A DNA stretch of 64,000 nt from Turritopsis dohrnii. Its lineage: Eukaryota > Cnidaria > Hydrozoa > Anthoathecata > Oceaniidae. The stretch spans positions 248,001 to 312,000 of the forward strand of contig BQMF02000061.1 in assembly GCA_027922465.2 (NCBI GenBank), written 5' to 3'. Under the pieces are notes generated by a model. It worked only from the letters and a program-made list of their open reading frames with translations, made no database searches and was not told where the DNA came from. The translations under genes and the position numbers were made by a program. Positions 1 through 12,452 of the stretch are shown here, in pieces. How positions within the stretch are numbered: the first letter of the stretch is position 1; every line of letters starts with the position of its first letter.

Positions 1-915
1 AGTATTCCATTTTCTTGCGCATGCTCATTGAGTAAGAAGAAACTTAATTGACTCAATAATTATCAGTTTGTCGGCTTCATTAGTTCACAATGTGATGGTA
101 ACATTTTGATATTCTTGAGCACATGCGCAGTAGGAAAAACGCAATTATCTCGCTAATTATCAATTTAAGCTGTCGGCTTCATTAATATGCAAGGAATGGT
201 AACACTTATGTATTCTTTAGCGCATGCGCAGTAGGAAAAACGCAATTATCTCGCTAATTATCAATTTATAGCTGTCGGTTTCATTAGTATGCAAGGCAAT
301 GGTAATTTTTTTTTGTATTCTTTAGCGCATGCGCAGTAGGAAAAACGCAATTATCTCGCTAATTATCAATTTATAGCTGTCGGCTTCATTAGTGTGCAAG
401 GCAATGGTAAATATTTTGTATTCTTTAGCGCATGCGCAGTAGGAAAAACGCAATTATCTCGCTAATTATCAATTTATAGCTGTCGGTTTCATTAGTATGC
501 AAGGCAATGGTAATTTTTTTTTTGTATTCTTTAGCGCATGCGCAGTAGGAAAAACGCAATTATCTCGCTAATTATCAATTTATAGCTGTCGGCTTCATTA
601 GTGTGCAAGGCAATGGTAAATATTTTGTATTCTTTAGCGCATGCGCAGTAGGAAAAACGCAATTATCTAGCTAATTATTAATTTATAGCTGTCGGTTTCA
701 TTAGTATGCAAGGCAATGGTAAATAATTTGTATTCTTTAGCGCATGCGCCGTAGGGAAAATGCAATTATCTCGCTAATTATTAATTTATAGCTGTCGGAG
801 GTAAGACGAATATGCTGAAGGTGACCGTAATGTTTTTGAGATCCTCTAACGCATGCGCGATAGAAAAAACGCAATTATCTTGATAATTATCAGTCTATAG
901 CTGTCGGTTTAATTT
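1..915. repeat. Tandem array, ~103-bp unit, about nine copies
   Basis: The landmark CATGCGCAGTAGG recurs at about 20 (as CATGCTC), 122, 223, 328, 431, 537, 640, 743 and 852, giving spacings of 101-109 bp. Each unit carries a GCGCATGCGC palindrome, then CGCAATTATCTCGCTAATTA, then a TAGCTGTCGG block. Copies from about 280 to 720 alternate between two subtypes (GGTTTCATTAGTATGC with a long T run, and GGCTTCATTAGTGTGC with AAATATTTTG), so part of the array is a dimeric higher-order repeat of about 209 bp. The outer copies are more diverged. The array may continue left of the window. Confidence 0.95.
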
Positions 916-1168
916 GCTTACAAAGTAAATTTTCTTGCAAACCTTTTCCACTTGAATGAGTGGTCGATCTTAACATTTTACAAAGTATACATCAAACAGG
1001 TAGAATGTTAACGGAGAAAGAATGTAAACTGTGCGTGTATGCGCTGCACAAGAATAAAGCTTCGTATTGTTGATTGTTAAACTTTTTTCTTCAACAACAG
1101 TAACAAATCATAAACCATAACGCAAAGACTTGTATGAAAATGATGATTACAGTTTCGAAAAATTACTT

Positions 1169-1395
1169 CCACCTTCCACTTGTTCTTTGTGCGAGAGTTT
1201 TGTGAAATTTGGATTGGAGAACTTTCAAAAATTGGTCCAAATTTGACCCCAATTGCCCAATTTTGTTGAAACTGAAAAATCACTTCCAAGTTCGAAATCA
1301 CCACCTTCTAATTGTTCTTTGTGCAAATTTTTGTGAAATTTGAAGAACTTTCAAAAATTGGTCCAAATTTGGCCAAAATTGCCCAGTTTAGTGAC
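1169..1395. repeat. Tandem duplication, ~132-bp period
   Basis: Two diverged copies starting at about 1169 and 1301 share CCACCTTC, TTGTTCTTTGTGC, GAACTTTCAAAAATTGGTCC and AATTGCCCA. No coding potential is recognised. Confidence 0.8.
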
Positions 1396-1599
1396 GTTAT
1401 TTGATAATTCTTACAAATAAAGTTTTGGTAAAATACATCTTATTTAGGAAGTAAAAATGACAGGAAATTACAAAGTTGGAGCATAACATATGCTTATTTT
1501 TTGACAAAACTGAGGCTGGGTTTGCTTATAAACGTTATGCTTATAAAACAAAAAACATGTAGTTGTCTTCATTACTCTTTTCGTTTGTGACTGCAAATG

Positions 1600-2130
1600 T
1601 ATGGAAGTTCGAATTAGCCAGCGCTTTTTGGCAAAAAGAACAGAAAAAAACCCATTCGAATTAGCGAAAAGTTCGAATTATCGGAGTTCGAATTAAGCAG
1701 CATAGAACATCAGAGTTTCTTAAGGGAAACATAAGGGACTTAAAATGTGTTCGTAAATAACGATAGTTCGAATTAATCAACATTCGAATTAGTGGATGTG
1801 TACTGTTGATATGAAAAAGAACTACGATTACCGATTACCTGCCGCTTTCATTGCTGAAGAAAATAAATCCATCAGATCATTTAGTAATAATTCCGTTGTA
1901 AAGCGATTTTGGCCCTAAATCGTAACAATGTATACTGCAAATTTCACAACTATACTGTTGACTCTCCCATAGTCACACATAGTCTTGTGACTATGACTCT
2001 CCCTAATTCAATTCCCCGTAATTCGAATTTTTCTATAATTCGAACTAATTCAAAGTCACCGTGATATTTTATTTCCTTAGGAGGAAACTCTTATAATTTA
2101 GCTACTTTCCGTAATTCGAATCAAATTTTC
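1600..2130. repeat. Degenerate simple-motif elements (TTCGAATTA blocks)
   Basis: The 9-mer TTCGAATTA and close variants recur many times in both orientations. A segment near 1796-1806 reads GGATGTGTACTG, which resembles the CAGT..ACC-type ends of the short elements at 9299 and 24284. The boundaries cannot be fixed. Nothing else is recognised between 1396 and 2310. Confidence 0.5.
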
Positions 2131-2310
2131 AGGTCCCTATTTCCCCGACGAATATTTTCCCCAAGATTTATTATATAGTGCCATTTTTTAAGATTATATT
2201 TCAAGATAAATATTTTATTCGCTATCAGAATCTAATCACCGCATTTCTGCCGATAAATCTAATTCCATCTGATCACTTTCACTTTTTCACTTCGTGCTCT
2301 TCGTCACTGC

Positions 2311-2802
2311 TTGAATAATCTGAAAGCTGGGGTACTTGAAACTGTCAAGTCAGCACAAGAAGTGTGTGCTAGATGTGAAAATCCTTTTGACGAAAAACAC
2401 TCAATATACTGCATTGGATGTTCATTGGATCTCAATGACAGTTTCCAAGAGGAAACAGGAGGGGAAAATGTTCGAGCTATAAACATGCACTGTTTTACTC
2501 GTGTTTTGCACAAAACATCCAATAGATCTTTTCATAAATTACTTCATTACAAACATCGCCTCGTTTCTACGCTTATGGATTGTTACGTGCTTAACCTGAA
2601 CAGTGACGTAATTCATGAAAAGGGTCTATTCTGCTCATTCCGTAATTTCGACGTAATTCGTCCGTCGGGGAAAATTATTTGTCAGGGAAAATGTTTTTTC
2701 GGGGAACATTTCGTCATCAAAAAAATTACTTCACTTTTCTCCGACGAAATTTACCCCGATAAGGCATTCGATACGAAAAATTTGCGTTATCCTATTATTT
2801 GA
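2311..2802 (+). other. Unrecognised open frame, probably not a gene
   Basis: A frame of 163 codons is open, but it opens on TTG rather than ATG. A CxxC...CxxC pattern (CARC and CIGC) appears near the start. The second half overlaps repeat-like TCGGGGAAAAT and TACCCCGA blocks, also seen at about 2140-2165. No family is recognised. It may be a remnant of a repetitive element. Confidence 0.2.
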
Positions 2803-2965
2803 GCCTAAATAATGGACGATTGAGTAAAGAGGTCTCTAAAAGGTGGTATTTGTTGATAATCGCAAATTTATTTGTTTGTGTTGTCTGGATGAGTTGAAAA
2901 GTCATTCAGATCATCCTGTCTTATAGATCAAGATGAATCCCTCCCCGTTTTTTTTGGTTTTTTTT

Positions 2966-2992
2966 TTGTTTGTTTGTTTGTTTGTTTGTTTG
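2966..2992. repeat. (TTTG)n microsatellite
   Basis: About seven TTTG units in a row follow a T-rich run. Confidence 0.9.
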
Positions 2993-3309
2993 ATTGCTAT
3001 CTCCTCATCCTTTTTCGAAGACCAGGATAAATCGGATGAAGCAGAAGGAAAAATTTATGGTTTCCAATATCCATTTCATTTTGTCATTCCTTGTAACCGG
3101 ACAGCCCGAGCTGACGAAAAATTAAATAAGAATGAAGGTGTTTTCTCAAAGTCAGCAATCTGGCCATAGTAATTCCAAGGTGATGTCATCCAAGTCACCC
3201 GAGTCTGTTTGTTTTTGCATGGATGAAACAAGATGAAATGGATGAGTTGGATAAGTAAAGATATATAAAGTTAAGAACCATTAGTCCTATTACTGCAAAT
3301 ACAAGGAGG

Positions 3310-3813
3310 ATTTGGATCCCATTAGCGCTATCTCATGGTAACTTTGGCCCTGATCTTTGTGCTAATTTTCAGCTCCTCTCACATCGGAAAAACGTTGCTT
3401 CCCTGTCTCTTTTCTATAAATACTTTCATGGGCATTGTTCGGATGACTTGCATCAACTGACCCCAACTCCTAAGACTTTCTCTCGGAACACTAGTCTCTC
3501 TTCGAATTCTCATCCTTTGACTGTTCAGATCCCAACATGCCATAAAAACTTTCATTCATCTAGTTTTTTCCCTCGGACTGCTCGCCTCTGGAATTCTCTC
3601 CCTCATCATAGTTGCTTTCCTGCTGAGTATGATCTACAATCTTTTAAATCCAAGGTTAACCGCCACCTTGCTCTTGTCTTTATAACTCTTCTTCCTTTTC
3701 TCATCCCTCTCATCTGTCTTTATAACTCTTCTTCCTTTTCTCATCTTGTAGCTCTCTGCCTAGTAGTGGCTTCGGCCTTGCATGGAGCAACCCATTAAAA
3801 AAAAAAACAAGAA
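3310..3813 (+). mobile_element. 3' fragment of a CR1/jockey-like LINE with A-rich tail
   Basis: The plus strand encodes the C-terminal end of a non-LTR retrotransposon ORF2: motifs ASLSLFYKYFHG, RTARLWNSLPHH and LQSFKSKVNRHL, a stop at about 3796, and then an A-rich tail. The same domain, with matching words (SLCLFYKYFYG, LWNSLPQSVFPS), ends the larger minus-strand LINE at 46.4-49.2 kb, so both belong to one family. The 5' truncation is typical of target-primed insertion. A segment CTTTATAACTCTTCTTCC is tandemly duplicated just before the stop. Inactive. Confidence 0.8.
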
Positions 3814-4989
3814 AACTTGGACTAAACACTGTGAAAGGATAATTAATGGCTAACATCAGTTCCAAACTAAATACAGATACAGCTGTAACACAGGGACTAT
3901 ATACTAATCAATAAATCATCTTCTTTCTTGACTCACTGGCGAAAAGTTCCCCGTAATTGTCCAAGTAACTACAGTAATTTCCCATTTTCTGTTTAAATAG
4001 GACGTAGTCAGCAGTCTGTGATAAAGTTATAAATAGCTAGTCAGTAGTAACAACAAAAAGTATAACAATCTTATGTAAAATATTATATACTCATAATAAA
4101 CATTATAGACTTCTTTAATTTAATGTTAATTGATAAAGTAAACTGTCAACATTACACACATTCTGCTTAAGGTGATATTGTCAACTAATATTTTTTTATC
4201 AGCATTTATTGGTGTGGAGTTGCTCTAAAGCTCTAAATGGAGTGTTTAAACAGGATGCATTCTGTTTTGATGGTATTTTACGAAATTTTGTTAATGAAAA
4301 GCAAACTAGAAAGTAATTTCAAACCGATATGAAATTCTTTTGATAAGTTGATTGTAGTATGTGTTTGAAAGGTAACTTAAAATGCATAAGACAGGCATAC
4401 GAATTTCTGCAAAATCAGCATGATTTATGAAGTATGAAAAATGAAAGACTAGTGACATTCTTGAAATTTGAAGATTGAATGACCTCTACAATACTGCATT
4501 ACATTTTTGATCACACACTCCCTAGGAATTCATGAAAGCATAATTGTATCATATGTTGGTATGAAATAATACAAGAGCCATATGACACAAACCGTAGCAG
4601 CATTTCATCTCGAAATATGTAGGGCCTAACTAAGTGTAAATAGGGCCTAACTAAAAAGCAAACAAACAAAAGAAATACTGCGAATGACGGAATTAGCGCC
4701 CCTTGACGAATAACCTCCCCTGCCCGAATAACCAATCCTTAATAATAGATCCTTAGTTTTCTCAACTTATGAACCTGCGCAAATTGCTCATAAGAAACAA
4801 AAAAAAAAGGGTTGGAAAAAACTAGACGGCTCAAATTTATTAAAATACATGAACACAGGCTAAATCATGGACATTTACATCTGTATATCTTCTGCAAATA
4901 TATACAATGGTGCAAGAAGAAATTATTTCTGTTTTCCTTTTATAAAAAAAAAAATATTGAAAAATCACGAAATCGATGTCTGAACCCTG

Positions 4990-5104
4990 CAGGCAAAATC
5001 GTACAAAAGTCACTGTGAAGAAGAGCATTTTTATTGAAATAGTGTGTAACCTTTTTATAGAAATGCACTTTATCGCAGTGATTTTTCTGCAAATTTGTCC
5101 ACTA
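4990..5104 (+). mobile_element. Short palindromic MITE, family M1, copy 1
   Basis: It begins GCAGGCAAAATCGTACAAAA, continues AGTCACTGTGAAGAAGAGC, and closes with the inverted form CGCAGTGATTTTTCTGCAAA then TTGTCCACT. It is about 115 bp with a central TTTTTATTGAAATAGTGTGT. Related copies lie at 16138, 17301, 21258, 28382, 29499 and 31372. Confidence 0.8.
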
Positions 5105-5377
5105 GGAAGCTACACACACGATCCTTGCTTTCCTTAAAAAACATCCGAAAAAAAAAAAGAGACCGAGGCTTGTATTCACATAACGCTCATGAAATGTCAA
5201 TAAAATGATATATTATACGTGACAATAAATAGATTTTACTTTTCCTTACATCTAAATACAACAAACTATTTTAGAACGCTATAAAACGTAACCAAGAATC
5301 AAATTGAAGTTTTTCAAAAATAAAAAAGATCACAGTAATGAAGGGATGAAACTTTCTCCCTTCACCACAGATGATAT

Positions 5378-5455
5378 ATTTTTTTGCTGATCCTGAATTT
5401 ATACGTCAGTTCGTCATATCAAGAGATTCGCTGTCACACTTCCATATCAGTAAAT
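5378..5455. repeat. Dispersed repeat shared with 8145-8190
   Basis: CAAGAGATTCGCTGTCACAC followed by TTCCATAT occurs here at about 5420-5447 and, with one change, at about 8154-8181 in an intron of the transporter gene. Flanks are not alike. Apart from this and the MITE at 4990, nothing is recognised from 3814 to 5987. Confidence 0.6.
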
Positions 5456-5987
5456 ATATACATTCAACAATTTTGAAAATACCCTACCATGATCATATTA
5501 ATATCTTGTGAATCAACGGTAAAATAGGGAAGTCGAGTCTGGATAATCCCTGGTACCATGACTACAGAGGTACACTTTTCTCTTACCTCGCATTTTATGA
5601 GAAAGTAACCGTGAACACTCTCATCAGTAGAGTGAAAAGGTAAAAGCAATTTTATGAGAACTTTGATCGGGACGAAAATAGATCTCTTTAAAATTGTGAA
5701 AACGAAATAATAAATTTTTTTTCGAAAGTGTAAAGTGTAGTCGAATGAAAAATTTTTACTTTCCACCCCACCCCCCATTTTTGAATAATGGTGGCAATCT
5801 ATTCATACAAAACGCTTGTCTAGCTCCAAACATCATAAAGGAGCGCCGTACTTACTGAGATACGAGAAAAGTGCACACTTGTAAACTTGGGCACACTTGT
5901 TTTCGGTTATTTTATCGGTTTAGCGATTCACAAAGTAAAGCGTACCTCGTCTGAAATAAAAATCAGAAACAGAAGCAAAAGCGATAT

Positions 5988-8900
5988 CTATTTCTTAGTT
6001 TCCAGTTCCTTTTCATTTTTATCTTCGCCACTGCCAGGTATTTTGAACAAGTCGAATTGAACTAAAAGCGCGGTCAGCGGAATGAATATGACCGAACAAA
6101 CAACGAGAACAAAACACAGAGCTACGCCCCAGTCTGGATACGTTGTCTTCTGGACTCGAGCCTATAAAAGGATTGCAAACAAAAGCTATCGACATGCAGA
6201 ACTCACAAAGCCTACTGCAAAACCAGATATTACATAGACCATCTTTCAGTTTTTGAAGTGGATCAGCAGTTTGTGAGACTATTTCAAAAAATTTTAAACT
6301 CTATCATACTTCATGATAGTTCATAAGAGAGATTAAAGTGTTCAATCTGTCCTTAAAAACGTCTAAAGTGTTCAATCTGTCCTTAAAAACGTCTAAACAA
6401 GTGCACCTTAACATTGATACGTCACTATTACGTCACTGAATGGGAAATGACTGGAAAATCGTGATGTGAAGGAGCAAAGTGAAAATTTTTAATAACAATT
6501 ACATTCTGCAAAAGTTTTCTTTATAAATGTCAGATCTTCTTTTTCCTGGTTTGAAAATACATCATGAATTTTAGTTTTAATTGTTGTTAAACGTCTGAGC
6601 GGGGAAAGTTTGAACAACAGAGGACATTTGATTTGCAATACATAAATACAGAAGCTTGAATAAAAACAATACTTATCACGTACGATATGTTTATTCCAGG
6701 CCTCGTAAGTAATTGATTTCGATGCCAGACCATATATGGAAGCAACGACGATGACAAAAATAAGCGCCGGGGTGATGGCATACCAGGTAGCTCTCCAATA
6801 TATATTTGGTCTTTTACCAAGCATAACCTCGAAATCATTTAAAAAGCTGAAAAGGAAACAGACTTTGTTAATCATTGCAACGATTAATTAATGGTAATTC
6901 ATTTTTTTATTCAGCAAGGCTTTGTGAATGATAACATCGGGTTGGTATACTATGAAGCAGAGGTTGAAGTATGTCTACAAAACTTTTGTATTTATGCTAA
7001 ATCTAAGTACCGCATAAAATATCTAATAACGTTCATCACTTTATTCACGTTCAGTGGAGAAGGTCCCTGCCCAAACCATTGCAAATAGAAAACGCCCTGC
7101 AGCGGTCACCTCAGCCACTAAAAGCGATTTTCGAATGAGGTTCCATTGGACCTGATCTGAACCTGAAAAATGTTTTGTCTCACTTACTTGTTCATGCCAT
7201 ATATATAGACAACGATAATGCACTCGAAGAAAGCGATTGTTAGCAAGCCGATATTCGCAGAAAACGAATCGAACATCTGCAGCCAATATTCGCCGGAACT
7301 TTGACAAAACAACAGTCCAAAACCAAACGAGATGGAACAGAGGATGACTAAACAAAGTAGACACAGATATTACAAATAACGTACAGACTACTCTAACAAA
7401 GTCGATACCGACACTACAAATTAAGGCACAATAAGTCATATGAGATGCAAGGAACAGAAATGGAATATTTTTGGAATATAAAGTTCTACTTACATGACAC
7501 GATTTCTTTTCTGAACGGCAACAACTTCAAATCAACTACTGTTGTGCGGACGGCTTCGTACGTACCTAACATGCTTCCGATACCCAGTGTTAACAACATC
7601 ATGAAGAACATGACGCTCCACAGCTGTGGAACTTTCATGGTAGAAATTGCCTCAGTGAACGCGATGAAGGTTAAGCCCGGACCTTCTGCCACCTAAACAT
7701 GTTTATAAATCTTTTGCGATTCCACTTCAAACAAAATTTTTAGAAGAATCTCGTTGCCTACTACAGTACTTTCATTGGCTTCCCAAAGAAAGTCCGCCAT
7801 TTTCATATTTGCTTCACTGTAGAGACAATACAAATAGTTTCAATATTTCTAAAGCTCTTACCTCATTGAGGAATTTTTCCTTGACACATGTTCCGTTCGT
7901 CAACATCGAAGTGAAACTCTCAGGATTCGATAAACACTTGTCATAATTAACGTTTGCCTTAACGAAAGGGTAAAAGCAAGTGAGTAAGTAACTGGGTGTT
8001 TTTAGTCCTTGGGCTTCCATCCGTAACGGTTGGCTTCTTCTGCCTCAGTGGACTATAAGTTGACTTATCCATTAAACACGAATCCGTCTTTTTATTAGTT
8101 TAGATTCCTAAACACCTTCTTTTTTCTCGAATTTTCTGCTAGAGTATCCTCTCAAGAGATTCGCTGCCACACTTCCATATACTATGTCTTGTGACTGAAG
8201 AAACTGATTGCCAACCTCACTTGAGCGTTTCTCTCTGTGGTAAGGGTGTTTCAAGGGAACTTATTGAATAGGTCTCACTTAGTCACAGTTATCCAGAATC
8301 TCATGAATGAAGTATACACCAAACGAGTTTAAGGATCTGCCATTATGATTCATCGACTTGGAGTTCTAATTTGGATCCAGTTTACAAATTATAAAATCAC
8401 ATCTAGAAGCACTTTTCTTTTTGAAGTGTTCTATTACAGTTCTATTTCCTCATAGTTGAGCTAAAATCATTCGTGTTTGATGTTTTACACTTTAAAAGGC
8501 AATTTGAAATAGGAACCTTTTAATCTCATCCCAATAATGCTTACCTTGTATCCTAGAATACCAAATATAACAATTCCAGCAAATATCGATGTGCCACAGT
8601 TGACACACGATACCAACAGGGCGTCGCGCACCACATTGTTATTGATAGGATTATAACTGGCCATGGAGATTAAACCACCAAAGGCTAAACCGAGTGAATA
8701 AAAGATCTGCGTGGAAGCATCTAGCCACGTTTCCGGCTCCTTCAATTTCTCAAACTACATAAAATTACAAAGCAAATTCGACAGCTCCAAGTAAATGGAT
8801 AGCTACAATGGCGGACTAAAAAATACTGCTTAAGTGAAAAGAAATGTAAATTGGCCCTCCCTCCCAACATTCAATGTTGTGCTGTACCCATAGGACAGCC

Positions 8901-11900
8901 ACAACGCCTCCAACATTGATGTTGCGGGCAGAGGGGCAATTCAAGCTCCAACTTAAAGTCTTGCCACTATTTTTGTCCAGGATTGTAGTGTGGAGGAGGA
9001 TGAAATAAAGAAGGCTCTCTCTATTCTCGGTGTAAAGAGCAGGAAAATCCTAAAATTTTAATTACACTTCTGGTTTGGAAATGAAAGGAATACCTGAGGT
9101 GTAAACATGTGCTTAATTCCATCGCCAGCTCCTTTTAGCATCATAGTTTGGATAAAAAAAATGATCAACACCAAATATGGAAACAGAGCTGTGAAATAGA
9201 CAACCTAGAAAGGACACAACGCTTTTATTTATACAGCACCCCGATTGGATAAGGCTAGGGCAACATGAAACTATATATATCCAACATGAAGAATACTACA
9301 GTGCAACCTCCAATAACGACCACCTCTGCGCAACGACCACCTCACATCGACGACCACTAAACTTTGGTCTCGTTACAATCAAACTCTCATAAGAAAACCT
9401 CCCCACAGCGACCACCTCCAATCAACGACCGTTTCGATTTGGTCCCTAGAAGTGGTCGCTATTAGAGGTTACACTGTACTTCCAAATGAATTCTATGAAT
9501 TTCTAGATTTATGAATTCTATATCAGGATACAAACCTTTCCCATGGACTCTGCACCTCTTGATGTGATCATGAAAACCACGAACCATGCTAACAGTAAAC
9601 AAAGACATAGCTTCCAATTTAACCCACCGCTTTCATCAATAGTGTCGGTAGCAGTGAGAGCAACACGATACCAATAATACGTCGTCGGTGATGAATTTCG
9701 ACATTCGTCAACGTATATCGGATGAGTTTCATTGCCTCCACTGATCGGACATGTTGAGTATGGCAAATGTTTGGTGAATGATATGAAGAGATAATAGAAG
9801 CACCAAGCAACGATCATGTTGTAGTAACAACCCACTAGGAAGGATACCACAACAGATGATAGACCGATACCACTTAAGCGAGGAGCTAATTTATTCCAGA
9901 CGTGCAGTGGTCCTTTGCGAAAACGTTGACCTATCCCCAGTTCCAACAAAAACATCGGAACTCCCATGAGCGCCAAAGAGATGATGTACGGTATCACAAA
10001 GGCACCTAAAAAGACAACTTGCAATTCGAGATTCACGGTAGTTAGGTGTTCGATTGAAAAGTTAGTCATCAGGAAATACCCTGGTAATTCTTTCCGAACT
10101 GATACTTAAATAACAGGAAAAACGGCCAAGTATTTCGGATTTTTTCCACGAAGGTTTCCACGGCGTTTAGTTTATTATAAAAAGGTAACTGTAGAGAACC
10201 GTGGTTTTCTGACAACCTGTCTCCATTCGTGAATGGTAAACATGTCATAAAAACAAAAAGTCTTTTAGGAGTTCTCTACTCTCTCTAGCGGTCGCTCTAA
10301 TTAAGGCTAGAAAGTTTACGAGTTCAAATTTCAGGAACTTAAACTAAATTACCTTTATGAGGAATTTTCTATGTTTTATAAATCACGAGCACTTTTACTT
10401 CGCGCTTTGAAAACCTTACAGAACAATTCTTGACGGTACCACGCGTTTCTTTGTTTTTATCGTTTTACATGATATAATTACAGTTTCTTAGAAACTCAAT
10501 TTGCAGCCCAGCATAAGAAAGCCGAAGGAAATCTACAGAAGACTGTTTTCAAAGATAACCTTCAAATTACCGTCAAAGAAATTCTATGTAAAAGTTTGAT
10601 TCTTGCTAAGAACCAAATAGTCAATTTTTATCTAACATGTAGACAATGTTCAGAATACATTCTCGATTTTTGAATTGTGTTTTTTGTAAACTTTTGCATG
10701 TCACACCAAATCAAATGAAGTGATACAATTAAGTTGCTAATCCTAAAGTTATTTAAAAACAGAAGGAATCAACCACACTGTAAGCATATGTAGAAATGAT
10801 ATTGTAAGTGTGGCTTAACTTGATTGACATTTTGGTAAAGGAGGGCATAACATATTAAAAATGAAAATAAATATTACGGCAAATTTTAATGCAAAGCCTA
10901 TGCAAAGATTTTTAAGTAACTTACATCATTTTGCATTACACATGTCGTTTAAAACAAACTTGTGAGTCTTCATTAAGTTCCTTCTTTTAATGTTTTTTTT
11001 CGTATAGTCCGTTTTTTATAAGAACCAGTAAATTGTTTAGGGTTTCTTATAGGGTTTTCACGAGAAATTTACTCTTTAAGCTAATGGGAAATTCATTTCT
11101 TCTTTATTATCTTTTGCTTGAATTTAGTAAACTTCAAAAAATGATGTTCGAAACTTCAATGATTACATAATATACATGATTATGTCAGTGTATTTTGAAT
11201 TTCATGCCCTAGTGCTATACTTAAGAATTAATAGTCCATCTCACTATTGAAAATGACATCTCTATGTGAAAAGCTAGTTTATAAAGCAAGTTTTTAAAAT
11301 TTATTTGATGCGACTTCTAATTTTAAATTTTTGGCAGAGTATTGTTTTTCTTAGGTGATGGAATTTCAATAACCGTCCGAAGCAAACACGAAGGTGACGT
11401 TAAATGTGAAAACCTAGTGTTTACAGATATGATCTTGCAAGTAGTTCTTGATAACGAATCGACAAATATATATTCTCCTAATTACAAACATTCACACCTA
11501 AAGTACTCAAAATGTTCGAGGTAACGGAAGTTCGAGTTATCGAAACGCTGTTTATTATTCGAACGGATAACCATCAGAAAAACAACAATTCATTTACGAA
11601 GTCTTGAAATATAAAACCACAAATTCCATTTATCCGGGATAAGGGTTATGTTGCAACTATGATCAACTCCGTGTTGTGAAAGTTCTCTTTTGAAAAGAAA
11701 ATTTTGCATAAAATTTAGCACTTGCCGTGTCAATCATCACAGCAAATACGAATATTTGTTTACATTTAAAATGACTGTTTACGAAATTCATAAATTTGTA
11801 CTGTGCTTTTACGAAAATCTAAATATAATCAGTTTTTATTCGGAGAAGTATTTGAAGAATGAGAGAATTGTATGAATTTATTCCTGAGAAGAAAATTTAA

Positions 11901-12420
11901 TTGTCACTTTATTATCACTAATGCTTTGACCAATAGGATCGAAGAAATAAAGCTGTCAGCTTTTGCACATAATCTCTTTTCGTGGCGTTGTAACAGTCCA
12001 GTATCTCCAGAAGAAGTTAAGTTGTACACTCTGCATTAAATGATTTTAACAGGGTGTCAAATAAATAAATGAACCCGTGAAAATTTGTCAAATCGGCTAT
12101 TATACAGGTGAAAAACGGTGGGAAAATGAAAAAAAAAACAACCGGCGAGAGATGTATGAGGTTTAGGGACAAAGAAAGTATATTCACACTGCGCAGTCTA
12201 TACAACAGTTTGCCGAAACCAATTCGTGAATCAGAAAGTTTGCACAGTTTTAAAACGAAAACGTTTACATACCTAATGGACAAAGCAATTGCACGTACTT
12301 TATAGATATTTTTTATATATATGTTTAAAAAAAAAAAACAAAAAAAAAACAAAAAAAAAACACCACATACAAATTTCTAGGAGAAGAACCATGTAGCAAA
12401 ATGGAGCTAGAAATAAATCG

Positions 12421-12452
<32 letters not shown>

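Noticed and set aside
1..915. Regular repeats considered as a CRISPR array
   Set aside because: The whole 103-bp unit is repeated with no unique spacers, and the window is clearly eukaryotic. It is a tandem satellite-like array.
7041..7439. 132-codon minus-strand frame inside the transporter gene
   Set aside because: It is out of frame with SLC6 exon 7 (7188-7347), which explains the open stretch.
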